In this document: positions 7,973 to 16,369 of the stretch, piece after piece | Position numbering within the stretch: position 1 is the first letter of the stretch | Layout of the letters: the number at the start of each line of letters is the position of its first letter | Origin: a virus | Length of the DNA: 20,353 nucleotides | IMG/VR virus record: IMGVR_UViG_3300037119_000363 | Coordinates: 1-20,353 of that record | Direction: 5' to 3' (one strand) | Made by a program: the position numbers and the translations under genes | Notes under the pieces: model-generated | Told to the model about the DNA's origin: nothing | The model's input: only the letters and a program-made list of their open reading frames with translations | Database searches by the model: none

Positions 7973-8331
7973 TATGCGTCCTTCGGCGGCAGCACGAAGA
8001 TGCCGCTACTAATCTCAACTTTCTCGGTCTTAACAATACCAACTCGGTCTAGTACCTGAGCAATGGCAGAGAGCTTATTACGAACACCAAGACTATTAGG
8101 CTTGTCTAGGGCATCCATTAGGCCAAAGGCAGCCTTAGGAGCAGCTCTTGATAGAAACCTCTTGGTCTCCTCAATAATCTCCTCCTCTAGGGCCTTGACA
8201 ATAGCGGAAGTGGGGGTGGTGTCAGAGTAGCCTGCTAATTTCTTGGCCTTCTCTACACTACCACCCGCCACATCCCCAAAGAGAACTTCAAGGAAGAGAG
8301 CTTGCTTTTCGGTCAGTTCTCTAGTTTTCAT
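7972..8331 (-). CDS. terS: Terminase small subunit-like protein
   Basis: The 119-residue product fits the DNA-recognition subunit that brings TerL to the packaging site. Its opening 'LTEKQALFLEVLFGDVAGG', then 'KAKKLAGYSDTTPTSAIVKA', is the usual small-terminase pattern of an N-terminal helix-turn-helix centred on 'AGYS'. A helical oligomerisation region ('AAPKAAFGLMDAL' to 'KLSAIAQVLDRVGI') follows, and the end 'FVLPPKD' could be the TerL-contacting tail. The ribosome-binding site AAGGAAATATA directly precedes the ATG; the same 14-base start context is used by the 1100-residue fibre gene. It opens the packaging block, but five small genes separate it from terL, whereas in many phages the two are adjacent. 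Confidence 0.8.
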   Translation of the reverse strand: MKTRELTEKQALFLEVLFGDVAGGSVEKAKKLAGYSDTTPTSAIVKALEEEIIEETKRFLSRAAPKAAFGLMDALDKPNSLGVRNKLSAIAQVLDRVGIVKTEKVEISSGIFVLPPKDA

Positions 8332-8340
8332 TATATTTCC

Positions 8341-9192
8341 TTAGGCGTTAAAATTGGTCCAGTGGAAGTCACAAACAGTGCCGATGGCATTGGCTGAGTT
8401 CCAGTTGGTAAAGTCATGGTCGCCACCCGGATTTTTAGTCTCCGAGTAATCAATACTCTTAGTATCAAAATAGTCTGCAAGCTGGTCACTACCGGCTTCA
8501 ACGTCACTCCCTGTGCCCACGGTTAGGTGGATTGGGGGAATGGTCTTACCAGCAGCGATTGCTCTGTCAAACTCTCCTGTAAGATGGATAGCAGCATACC
8601 TAGCAACGTTGCTGGCATACGCACCATAGACAGGAGCCATGAAGTCTGTATCACCATCTGTGTAGTTTAGGTAACTACCAGACATACCGCTTACACTGTT
8701 AAACGTACCACTTGGGCAAATGCTGTAGTAGTGGAAGGCACCCCAAGCTCCCATTGAGAAGCCTGTAACACCTCGTACACCGTTAGCCCGATAGCGAGTC
8801 TCAATATGGGGCATAAGCTCCCATCTGAAGAAACTATCGAACTTAGACGTAGCCCGTAGGGGGCTGTCTACAAACCAACCATTACCATCTGTAGCAGAGA
8901 CATCATCATCACAGTCAAAGCAGACTACGATCATTGGCTTTGTTGCCATCTTATTTCGTAGAACAGACATTGACGAGAAGACATTGACGTTGCTGCTCTG
9001 CCCGTGTAGGGCATACAGCACTGGGTAGGTTAGTCCACTAGAAGCATAGTTAGGCGGAAGCATCACATGGACTGTAATATCCTTACGACACTCTTCACTA
9101 TATACCGTATACTGTTCAGTAGTTGTGCTGCCACCCGGTGCTCCCGTAGTGACTGCTGAGCTAAGCTGAACCTGGTTAAAGAGACCCTCCAT
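8341..9192 (-). CDS. Phage-encoded esterase (alpha/beta-hydrolase, esterase D-like)
   Basis: This is an alpha/beta-hydrolase of the esterase D / acetyl-xylan-esterase-like family. Numbered from the ATG at 9192 (283 residues), the oxyanion-hole segment 'YALHGQ' is near residue 60-65. The nucleophile elbow 'GFSMGAWG' places Ser at 146, a likely acid Asp is in 'GTGSDVEAGSD' (about 230), and the catalytic His is in 'GGDHDFTNW' (about 259). 'ELMPHIETRYR' is a hallmark of the family. No signal peptide is present. The start is uncertain: ATG 9192 overlaps the fibre gene by 17 bases, while ATG 9219 and a TTG at 9270 are also open in frame, and none has a strong ribosome-binding site. Directly after a fibre gene it probably removes acyl groups from surface polysaccharide as part of the virion. 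Confidence 0.85.
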   Translation of the reverse strand: MEGLFNQVQLSSAVTTGAPGGSTTTEQYTVYSEECRKDITVHVMLPPNYASSGLTYPVLYALHGQSSNVNVFSSMSVLRNKMATKPMIVVCFDCDDDVSATDGNGWFVDSPLRATSKFDSFFRWELMPHIETRYRANGVRGVTGFSMGAWGAFHYYSICPSGTFNSVSGMSGSYLNYTDGDTDFMAPVYGAYASNVARYAAIHLTGEFDRAIAAGKTIPPIHLTVGTGSDVEAGSDQLADYFDTKSIDYSETKNPGGDHDFTNWNSANAIGTVCDFHWTNFNA

Positions 9193-12100
9193 TTTCGGTG
9201 TACCAGATCTTGATGACATCGTGGTAGATGCCAAGAGAGACCCCGCGCACTCTGGGAGTTCCAGCCCCAATACGGTTGTAATAGCTTAAGCCACCGTTTG
9301 ATCCGGTGCCAGTCTCAGTGTAGATGTCTCCACTACCCTTTTCAAAGTTGCGATAGCCGTTAATACTCTTATACTCAAGATCAGTCATACCAACGTTCAT
9401 CTGCTTGAATGCAGCGATGAAGGTTGCATTTGATAGTGGTAGTACAGTGCCGGGGTCAAGACTGTCCAAGCATATACCTAGAAGCATCATAGTCAGAGGA
9501 ATACGACTACCATACATACCGTATGGAGTGAGGGCACTTCTCGGGCCATTAGCGTCTGAAGCAGCAAACTCAGTAAGCATACCCCTGATCCCCTTATTAG
9601 GAAGACCAGCCTCACCAGTGGTGATTTTGGCATAACCAAGGTGTCCGGGACCAATCCATCCATTAGAGGCATCACCACCATAACCAGTCTCTACGAGAGC
9701 GTTAAAAACTCTGGTGGCAGCAGCACTAACAAAATCAACTAGTGGGCTATTAATAGTAAGGCTTGTGAAGTTAGGTGAAGCACACACCCAGTTTACAACA
9801 GAAGCTGCAATCTGAGCGGTTGTTGGCTTACCACTACCACCGGAACCAGTCCAAGTGTTGAAGGCATTTGTTAGCCCCTGATCACTTAGCTGTGTAGCAA
9901 AGTTAGCCCTGTTAAAGGTGTTAAGGAAACTAGTAGCATTAGCATTGCCCAAAAATACTGCACACACCTTAACCATTGATGGCCCAGCGCATGAGTAGTT
10001 AGGAGCACTCTTCCACCAGTAATCCTCACCATTGATACTATCAATCTGAGTAGTAGTGTTGGCAACAATCTGGTTGTTCTTGGTAGAAGTGCAGTGGGCA
10101 GCGGCAACTAGGAGAGCCTTAATTAGAAGCTCAACCTTAAGCTTTTCTGTAGCGTTTAGCGGAGTGAGGCCAGCACCTAGACCAGTACCATTCCATACCC
10201 GAGGGTTGTTCTTGGTAATGGTGCAAGCAATGGCGAACCAAAGCTCCATCTGTGTGCAGAAGCCGTTAGTAGCAACTGGGCAGTTAGCCCCCTGAATGCT
10301 ATAACGAATTTGAGCCAGTACGTGACTATCAGCAGCTGTGTTTCCTCTGAAGCTTTCGTAAGCCTCATACACTGAAGCAGGTCCGGGCCAAGCGTTGTTA
10401 CATCCACCACCTAGGGAGTTGGAATAACGAGTAGCAGCTAGGCCAGTTGCTGTAGTGAACTGTGCTGTTGGGATAGCAGGTAGCTCTGTAGCCTCTGGTG
10501 GATCTACTTCTAGGCCAGCAATAGTGATAGGAGTATGTGTCCATGCTAGTTTAGTGTCACCGGTCGGTAGGTGTCGCCAATAAGCTTTGGGAGTGACCTG
10601 AGAACCCACTTGATAACCATTAGTAAAGGCTGTACCACTTGAATAGAACGTACCAGCAGTAAGTTCTGGGAGAGCAGTTGAATAAGCCTCACCCCAAATA
10701 GCGCCTCTTAGAGAAAATTCACCATCTTCTGTAGTTGGGCTGAAATCAATAGCAGTTACTGTTCTGTGGAATTTACCAGCAACTCCGGGGAACCCGGCAG
10801 TGGTAGCCTCATCAGGATCAGTGACTTCACGTACAACCATGAAATTCTGTGCAGGGTCTGTTGGCCATACAAAGAGATCAGGGGCTGTAATAAGAAGCTG
10901 GAAGCTCTGTGTAGCACTACCGCCTGAGTTAGAAGCTGTTACAGTGATGGTTTCATTGAAAGCACCAGTCTGTACGGGGATGGTAATGAGACCAGTTGAA
11001 CTGTTGATTGTAGCAATCGAGCTCTGAATGCTGTAGGTACGGTTGGAGCCAGCGAAGGCAGCAACTACTGTCGCCCCTGCTACTGAACCAGCCCCTACTG
11101 TGTATTCGTAGGTCTTAGTTGGTAGGGAGCCTACAGCTGTTGGTGCCGCATACCTCACCGAATAATTCTGGCTAAATACGTCTGTGCTACCATTAGCATT
11201 AGTCCCGACAGAGTGGAGACGAAGAGTCTTACCATCATCACCAGCTACTGGGGTGTAGAGAACATGTGTATCAGTAGCAAGAGTACCAACATCAATGTTG
11301 CTAACTTGGAACCTGTTTGTAAAGGTAGTACTCAGTACCCAAGTGGTCGAGCCTGTAAGCTGCACCCCAATTGTAGCAATGCTGTTCAACAGTCCATTGA
11401 CTGAAGGACCAGTATCTACTGTAGGGGGGTTTCCGGGGAGATCAACAGCCAGTACCGGGGTGGTCTTTCTCGTACTACCCAGCTGGAATTCACCAGAAGT
11501 GGCATTGTACATAAGAATGACAGCATAGGCATCATCATCTGCAACTAGACCTGTACTCACTCTCACCGTACTCCCCACAATAATGGGGAGAGTGTTATTA
11601 AATGTAGCCCAATCAAGAGGAAGAAGAGTTGCCTCATCTACGTCGCTTGGGAGAGGACCAATGTAAACACGGGTAGTCCAAGGAGAAGTAGGATCGAAAG
11701 TTGATGCACCCTCAAATTCTACGTCTACGAGACCAGCAGGACCTGCATCATCAATTGATGTCATGTTCCAGTCAGCATCAGCTACGTAGTAAATACCTTC
11801 CTGATCAATGTTAATGGTGTCAGCAGGAGAGCTGGGTGGGCCTAGACCCTCTGCTGTCTTAGCAGAGATGGTTAGGTCAACATCCCAATCCGTAACACCC
11901 CATTGCCATTCTGGATAGTTGTCAGGGTCGAAAGCAAAATCTGTATCTGTTAGCTCACTACCATCAGCTTCTGCCTCAACTGACCAGAAGTTAGCATCTG
12001 GGGAGTTGACAACATAGCTTGTGATTGTAGTTGGGCTAGTGGGAGGGGTAGCTACGGTGATGTTAAGTGTACCAGCAGCACCATCCCATGTACCAAAGGT

Positions 12101-12478
12101 ATAACCTGCAGTCATCTCATCTGGAAGGTTGTCAGGCAAACTTACCTGCCTTGCCTGTCTACGAGTCTGCACCCCGTTAACAATGGGAGCGATGTAGTAG
12201 GTGAGATCTGAGGTCTGTGTTAGGTTAGAGTAGCCAAGACGGTTAAACGCGATTTCAGTCGTGCCAACTTCGCCCGTGAGTCTGTAGCCTCTGTTGTTGT
12301 CCCCATAGACATAAATACCATTCAGGCCCTCATTAAGTGTAACCTCAATGATGAGCTTGTCCGGGTGCGTAAGACCGTCCTCTTCCGTGAAGAAAGTAAC
12401 GGTTTCTACAATTGTAAAGTTGGGGATAACATCAGGCTGTGTGTCTGTGTTGTTAATTGGAATTCCAAAGCCAGCCAT
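9176..12478 (-). CDS. Large tail fibre with Ig/FnIII-type modules and possible glycan-lyase domain
   Basis: The 1100-residue protein has a modular, adhesin-like first half. FnIII-like beta-sandwich repeats rich in Thr, Asp and Gly occupy roughly residues 20-350. An Ig/cadherin-like 'putative Ig' module lies near 430-530 ('YEYTVGAGSVAGATV', 'ITVTASNSGGSATQSFQLLI'). The last part from about 660 differs: helix-rich, cysteine-containing, with 'INGEDYWWKSAPNYSCAG', 'NGWIGPGHLGYAKITTGEAG' and 'GSNGGLSYYN'. This layout resembles alpha/alpha-toroid polysaccharide lyases, but I cannot name the family and the catalytic residues are unconfirmed. The start has an AAGGAAATATA ribosome-binding site. The esterase gene overlaps its end. 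Likely role: host-surface binding with depolymerising activity. The fibre call is firm; the lyase call is inference. Confidence 0.82.
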   Translation of the reverse strand: MAGFGIPINNTDTQPDVIPNFTIVETVTFFTEEDGLTHPDKLIIEVTLNEGLNGIYVYGDNNRGYRLTGEVGTTEIAFNRLGYSNLTQTSDLTYYIAPIVNGVQTRRQARQVSLPDNLPDEMTAGYTFGTWDGAAGTLNITVATPPTSPTTITSYVVNSPDANFWSVEAEADGSELTDTDFAFDPDNYPEWQWGVTDWDVDLTISAKTAEGLGPPSSPADTINIDQEGIYYVADADWNMTSIDDAGPAGLVDVEFEGASTFDPTSPWTTRVYIGPLPSDVDEATLLPLDWATFNNTLPIIVGSTVRVSTGLVADDDAYAVILMYNATSGEFQLGSTRKTTPVLAVDLPGNPPTVDTGPSVNGLLNSIATIGVQLTGSTTWVLSTTFTNRFQVSNIDVGTLATDTHVLYTPVAGDDGKTLRLHSVGTNANGSTDVFSQNYSVRYAAPTAVGSLPTKTYEYTVGAGSVAGATVVAAFAGSNRTYSIQSSIATINSSTGLITIPVQTGAFNETITVTASNSGGSATQSFQLLITAPDLFVWPTDPAQNFMVVREVTDPDEATTAGFPGVAGKFHRTVTAIDFSPTTEDGEFSLRGAIWGEAYSTALPELTAGTFYSSGTAFTNGYQVGSQVTPKAYWRHLPTGDTKLAWTHTPITIAGLEVDPPEATELPAIPTAQFTTATGLAATRYSNSLGGGCNNAWPGPASVYEAYESFRGNTAADSHVLAQIRYSIQGANCPVATNGFCTQMELWFAIACTITKNNPRVWNGTGLGAGLTPLNATEKLKVELLIKALLVAAAHCTSTKNNQIVANTTTQIDSINGEDYWWKSAPNYSCAGPSMVKVCAVFLGNANATSFLNTFNRANFATQLSDQGLTNAFNTWTGSGGSGKPTTAQIAASVVNWVCASPNFTSLTINSPLVDFVSAAATRVFNALVETGYGGDASNGWIGPGHLGYAKITTGEAGLPNKGIRGMLTEFAASDANGPRSALTPYGMYGSRIPLTMMLLGICLDSLDPGTVLPLSNATFIAAFKQMNVGMTDLEYKSINGYRNFEKGSGDIYTETGTGSNGGLSYYNRIGAGTPRVRGVSLGIYHDVIKIWYTENGGSL

Positions 12479-12487
12479 TATATTTCC

Positions 12488-13087
12488 TTACCATGCGATC
12501 CCGTAGACAGCCCAAAATTCAGATGAGCCGTTAAAAGTAACACTCCCTCCGGGATATGAGGAAAGAGTAGAAGGACCAATCCACCTATTTCTGGTCAAAC
12601 CAGAGTTATTTGTGCTGTTTACAGCTCCCAAACCTAAATCATCAGAGCTTACTGTACGACCAGCCGTTTCTGTGAAGGTTTGTACCCACACCCTACCACC
12701 AACTTTCCACCCTTTAATAGCTGGGATAGTCACTGTAGCAGAGGTAACAACGCTCTTAGCACCACCTTTAACACTTCTGGCACAACCAAATCCATGAATC
12801 TGAAACATGGTAGCTGTACCACCAGAGCAGGTGACACTGATAGCATCAGAAGGGGCAATGAACCAACCTCCATCACAACCAGAGGTGGCACTAGGAGAAG
12901 TGGCACCAGTAAAAACTGTAACACCAGCATTGTCAATGGGCCTAGTAGCAGCCGATAAGTTACCAGTGAAACCAATAACTACTTCTCCGGTAAGCCCGTT
13001 TGAATGGGTTGCTGAAGAAATAGTACCACCACTTCCTCCTGCTACGTAACGAACACAACGTGGCTGACCAAAGTTGTTCATAAACAT
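12488..13087 (-). CDS. Minor tail or fibre-associated protein
   Basis: I place the start at the ATG at 13087, where TAATG overlaps the previous stop and AGGAAG lies 6 bases upstream. An ATG 24 bases earlier (13111) lacks a ribosome-binding site. The 199-residue protein is rich in Gly, Ser, Thr and Val with evenly spread beta-strand-like segments, few charges, and a Trp-rich end ('WIGPSTLSSYPGG', 'FWAVYGIAW'). The centre has 'CDGGWFIAPSDAISVTCSGG'. The composition matches small virion surface or fibre-decoration domains, and it sits between two fibre genes. I do not recognise a family and no enzyme motif is visible. Confidence 0.75.
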   Translation of the reverse strand: MFMNNFGQPRCVRYVAGGSGGTISSATHSNGLTGEVVIGFTGNLSAATRPIDNAGVTVFTGATSPSATSGCDGGWFIAPSDAISVTCSGGTATMFQIHGFGCARSVKGGAKSVVTSATVTIPAIKGWKVGGRVWVQTFTETAGRTVSSDDLGLGAVNSTNNSGLTRNRWIGPSTLSSYPGGSVTFNGSSEFWAVYGIAW

Positions 13088-13638
13088 TAGACTCTTCCTA
13101 CCTCTTGCCATCTAGCTTGGAAGTTAGTGGTCTGTGGGCCTGTCAAGAGAATGGCAGGCGAAAGCTTCGACAATGCCAAGATCACGTCATCATAATTCTT
13201 ATCAGTTTCTTCGTTTGCTAGATATGCAGCAGCTTTCTTTGTCTGTTTAGCAGCTACAAACTGTGCGTCAGTTAGGGCATCAGAGGGAGCAGCAGCAGCC
13301 ATATTGTTTGTCACTGTGTCTCGTAGGAGAGTACGCTGAGCCCCCGGAAGCCCCTTAACAAGGGCGAACCATTGAGGACCAGTGAGGTTAAACTCAGTGG
13401 CCAGAAGGTCCCTTGTAGTGGAGGTAGAGGTAACAGTGGTGGGTTGGAAAGTCTTCACCACCTCTGTTACTACCTTTGGGTTGCCCGGAGTAGAGAGATC
13501 TACGGGGGCAGCTACAATGAGCTGCTTGTATACGCCCCCCGTAGAGGCTTTAGGAACGTGGGCAGCAATCCACTCAGGGGTAGTATCTACATACTCCCTG
13601 ATCTGATCGACAGGGAAGACTAGAGCATAAATTGTCAT
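13087..13638 (-). CDS. Unrecognised tail-region protein
   Basis: The 183-residue product starts 3 bases after the long tail fibre. The ribosome-binding site is poor (TAAGAT overlaps the stop region), so translation may depend on reinitiation. The N-terminal half looks beta-rich and contains a Thr/Ser run ('TTVTSTSTTRDL'). The C-terminal half is helical and Ala-rich ('ALTDAQFVAAKQTKKAAAYL', 'NYDDVILALSKL'). There is no signal peptide, cysteine pattern or enzyme motif. The downstream gene overlaps its stop as TAATG, so the pair is probably made together and may form one complex, for example a fibre chaperone or connector. That is inference from gene order only. Confidence 0.72.
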   Translation of the reverse strand: MTIYALVFPVDQIREYVDTTPEWIAAHVPKASTGGVYKQLIVAAPVDLSTPGNPKVVTEVVKTFQPTTVTSTSTTRDLLATEFNLTGPQWFALVKGLPGAQRTLLRDTVTNNMAAAAPSDALTDAQFVAAKQTKKAAAYLANEETDKNYDDVILALSKLSPAILLTGPQTTNFQARWQEVGRV

Positions 13639-13641
13639 ATC

Positions 13642-15879
13642 TTAGTCATCCGTTGCTGCGTTAGTTGTAAGCGTTACGAGAACACCAAGTAGAATGGCAT
13701 CCTGTGCTAGGTCATCGTTAGCTGCTGTACCGTTACCGTCCACGTCTCTAGAGACCCGAATGTTGAATACATCCCCTGCAGCAATGGTGTTACCAATTGT
13801 AAGGGCAGAGGAAGCTGAGCCAATGTAGAGGTCTACACCAGTGGCACCATCGTCTACAACCCTCTGAGCTGTACCCCAAGTACCATCCATCGTATCATCA
13901 TTAGCAAAGCTCTGGGCTTCAAAGCACCAAGTAACTGTTGCTGTGGCGTTGGAGGTAACGTGGGTCCAGTAGGGGGTTAGTGTAATGGTTGAGAGGTTGT
14001 ACCTCTTAGGCAGGACCAACTGAGCCTGAGCAAATTCATCGGCTGCTGTATCGAAAGCCATACCATAGTACATAACGTCATTGGTAGTAGTTTCGAAAAT
14101 AACAGGTTCAGCACCAGAGGTAGCCGAAGCAACAAAGGCACCACCTGATAGCCAGAACTGTTTAGTACCAGCAAGCTCTACGAATACACCTTCTACCTGT
14201 AGTCTACCGGCGGCTTGACGAGACAGAGTAGTGTCTGTCTGAGAAGTGCCAAGCTCAATGGTATTGAATGTTGGAGCAGCTCCTTCAGCAGCAGCACCTG
14301 TAAGCAATGTGCCTGCAATAGCAGGTAGCAACACGGTGACATCAGCTGTAGAGGCTGGGCCTTGTAGCGTGACTGTGTTAGTACCACCATCTGTATCTTC
14401 TTTGAAGCCAATAGAGCTACCACCTGAAGCAGAGGCTGCAGTGAAAGCCATTCCGTTAATGGAGGTGGCTGTTGCTACGCCCAAGACTGGTGTGGTTAGT
14501 GATGTGCTGGCTGGTAAAGTGACAGTGCCTGTAAAGGTTGGTGAGGCCAGAGGGGCCTTAAGTGCTAGGGCAGAAGTAGTCGCGGCATCAGCCGCTGCTC
14601 CGATATTAGAAAGAATGGTTGCGTTGTTAGCAGAGCCAAGCATCGTGTATACATTAGCCGAAGTAGCAATAGCTTCTGGAGCACCAGAGCCAGAGGTACT
14701 ACGACCAATAAGCTGATACTGAGCTAGGTTGTCCATCTTAGAGAGGCTTACTGCTGCAGCATCAATGGTCCAAGTAGCACCAGAGGCTGAGACAGTGATG
14801 TCACCCTTGTCTCCATCGGTAACGCCTACACCACCACCCTGAATATCTGAGGGGCTTAGGTGAACAACTCCATCGTCATCAAACCAGTAGTGGAGATAGT
14901 AACGATCAAGAGCACTGGTCCCCATAACAATGGGGTTGTCTAAACCCCCTTCTATGAGAACGTCTGCTTGACCCACTCCACTAGTATCAATGGTAACGGA
15001 CATTGCACCGCCGTCTGTATTGACGAGAACAATGTAACCCTCCATTAGCTGATTATCATCTGCAGCATCTACGTCTGCAAAAAGAAGCGTCAGGTTGGTA
15101 GTGTGTGAAATTATAGCGTTCTGTTGAACTAGGTAGTCGAAAGTAGCTACGTCAGTAACCGGGGCAATAGCTACGAAAGCCCTATAGTCCCTCAAGCTCT
15201 CACTGTCTGGGGCTGGTAGGGCTGTTTCACCCGTGATATATTCCTCAAATGTTGGAGAAACGTAAGGATCTAGTGCTAGACCGCTAACATTGCCCGAAAC
15301 ATCGAGAACAACAAGCTCACCGGGGTTAACAAAGGGGGCAAAAATACCTGAAGTGAAGTCATTTAGCTCAGATTCGCTCTGACCAGTGATTCCGTCCATA
15401 ATATCGGGGACGCTCATGCCAGCTGCAACGCCAAGAGGAACAACTTCTACTTCTGTCCCGCCCCGAACCACTACAGCAGAGTCACCAACGGTGAAAACAT
15501 CTGGTGTAAGGGTCAAAATTGGGACGAAAGAAGAGAGCCAAGTGGCATCTCCGTCAACATCAGAGGATTTCATCAAGACTTCGAAGGTTAGGCCCCCTGC
15601 TGGGACCCCTTCTCCTGAAGATGCCACCCATTCTGCGTCATAATCATCATCACTAGCCTTAACCAGCACCCAATTCTCCTCACCACCGCCGGGTAATCCG
15701 GCAATAGAGGGAGTGTTGTTGATGTCTGCGTAGTCACCAGTGTATGCTAGATCAGAAAGAGTTTCATTATGATCATAAAGCTCGGTGAAGTTGGAATTAA
15801 TCTTGTCTCCACCTTGGCGAAGAGTGTCTCCGGTGCCATCGTTGGCTACTGTACCGATATTAATTACTTGTTTAGCCAT
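13642..15879 (-). CDS. Tail fibre protein
   Basis: The 745-residue protein opens with 'QVINIGTVANDGTGDTLRQG' then 'DKINSNFTELYD', the N-terminal signature of many phage fibre and baseplate-wedge-type proteins (virion attachment). The shaft has typical fibre repeats: 'LIGRSTSGSGAPEAIA', 'NIGAAADAATTSALALKAPL' and 'ASPTFTGTVTLPA'. The last 130 residues ('QLVLPKRYNLSTITLTPYWT', 'WCFEAQSFANDDT', ending 'TLTTNAATDD') match a beta-domain that I recognise as recurrent in marine phage and metagenomic fibres. The composition is low in Cys and rich in Ala, Thr and Gly, as in trimeric fibres. Its ATG lies inside the end of the 56-residue gene. It should be a main receptor-binding fibre. Confidence 0.9.
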   Translation of the reverse strand: MAKQVINIGTVANDGTGDTLRQGGDKINSNFTELYDHNETLSDLAYTGDYADINNTPSIAGLPGGGEENWVLVKASDDDYDAEWVASSGEGVPAGGLTFEVLMKSSDVDGDATWLSSFVPILTLTPDVFTVGDSAVVVRGGTEVEVVPLGVAAGMSVPDIMDGITGQSESELNDFTSGIFAPFVNPGELVVLDVSGNVSGLALDPYVSPTFEEYITGETALPAPDSESLRDYRAFVAIAPVTDVATFDYLVQQNAIISHTTNLTLLFADVDAADDNQLMEGYIVLVNTDGGAMSVTIDTSGVGQADVLIEGGLDNPIVMGTSALDRYYLHYWFDDDGVVHLSPSDIQGGGVGVTDGDKGDITVSASGATWTIDAAAVSLSKMDNLAQYQLIGRSTSGSGAPEAIATSANVYTMLGSANNATILSNIGAAADAATTSALALKAPLASPTFTGTVTLPASTSLTTPVLGVATATSINGMAFTAASASGGSSIGFKEDTDGGTNTVTLQGPASTADVTVLLPAIAGTLLTGAAAEGAAPTFNTIELGTSQTDTTLSRQAAGRLQVEGVFVELAGTKQFWLSGGAFVASATSGAEPVIFETTTNDVMYYGMAFDTAADEFAQAQLVLPKRYNLSTITLTPYWTHVTSNATATVTWCFEAQSFANDDTMDGTWGTAQRVVDDGATGVDLYIGSASSALTIGNTIAAGDVFNIRVSRDVDGNGTAANDDLAQDAILLGVLVTLTTNAATDD

Positions 15880-16042
15880 CGTTATCCCACTTATAGTTTG
15901 TACTGTCCCACTTTACTCTGTAAGAATCAAATGTAGGAAAGATGGCAGCAGCCATTGCTATGATTTTCCAGTGCAAAGCCTCAAACCGAGGTCCCCACCA
16001 GACGGTTCGTCGGTTGACTCTCCCCAGCTTATTGTTTTGCAT
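15872..16042 (-). CDS. Overlooked 56-residue aromatic-rich protein
   Basis: A short frame of 56 codons starts at an ATG with AGGAG exactly 6 bases upstream and ends in ATGGCTAA, overlapping the tail fibre start by 8 bases. It fills the only gap between its neighbours, 16058-16369 and 13642-15879. The protein is basic at the N-terminus ('KLGRVNRRTVWWGPRFEALH'), has a short hydrophobic stretch ('WKIIAMAAAIFPTF'), and ends 'YRVKWDSTNYKWDNDG', with five tryptophans in all. The hydrophobic stretch is too short for a convincing membrane anchor. The start signal, tight packing and coupling make it a probable real gene. Function unknown; a small fibre-junction peptide is a guess. Confidence 0.7.
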   Translation of the reverse strand: MQNNKLGRVNRRTVWWGPRFEALHWKIIAMAAAIFPTFDSYRVKWDSTNYKWDNDG

Positions 16043-16057
16043 CCTAGTCTCCTAGTC

Positions 16058-16369
16058 TTATTTAAACTTCGCCAAGGTTGCTGTTCTAACAAGATTGCCT
16101 GCAACAGCTTTTTCGTCTTGTGTTCCTTGGAATGCCCTAGCAGCAGATCGTCTTTTCGCCCATGCAACTACTTCCGCTGCTTCAAGATCTGTTAAAACCC
16201 TAATCAAAGCATCAGCACTTATAGCAAGATCCCGCTCATCACTGGGGGGAGACAACCAATCAAAAGATATAATGGCCTCACGAGAGGCGATAACGTCTTT
16301 AGCTTCTATAGCATCCTCTAAGATTTTACCAAACACCAGCTCAGCTAGAATTAGCTCGTATTTTTCCAT
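16058..16369 (-). CDS. Small helical protein between fibre genes
   Basis: I start it at the ATG at 16369, which overlaps the upstream stop as TAATG. An upstream ATG (16444) would add 25 residues and overlap the fibre gene by 76 bases. The 103-residue protein looks almost wholly helical and acidic in its first half ('LILAELVFGKILEDAIEAKD', 'LAISADALIRVLTDLEAAEV') and basic towards the end ('WAKRRSAARAFQG'). No known motif, cysteine or membrane segment is seen. Its helical character contrasts with the beta-rich fibre proteins around it, so a chaperone or assembly factor for the adjacent fibre is conceivable, but this rests on context only. Confidence 0.7.
   Translation of the reverse strand: MEKYELILAELVFGKILEDAIEAKDVIASREAIISFDWLSPPSDERDLAISADALIRVLTDLEAAEVVAWAKRRSAARAFQGTQDEKAVAGNLVRTATLAKFK

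Noticed and set aside
9193-9270. TTG start giving a 26-residue longer esterase
   Set aside because: The extra residues overlap the fibre C-terminus out of frame, do not belong to the esterase fold, and ATG starts exist at 9219 and 9192.
14246-14716. 156-codon plus-strand frame, Val/Ala-rich
   Set aside because: It is the complement of repetitive Ala/Thr/Gly fibre coding sequence, which produces long antisense frames by composition.
15958-16167. 69-codon minus-strand frame
   Set aside because: It overlaps two better-supported minus-strand genes in another frame and lacks a ribosome-binding site.
15785-16195. 136-codon plus-strand frame over the 56-residue gene
   Set aside because: It has no start signal and opposes three minus-strand genes; the minus-strand frame has AGGAG and coupled ends.
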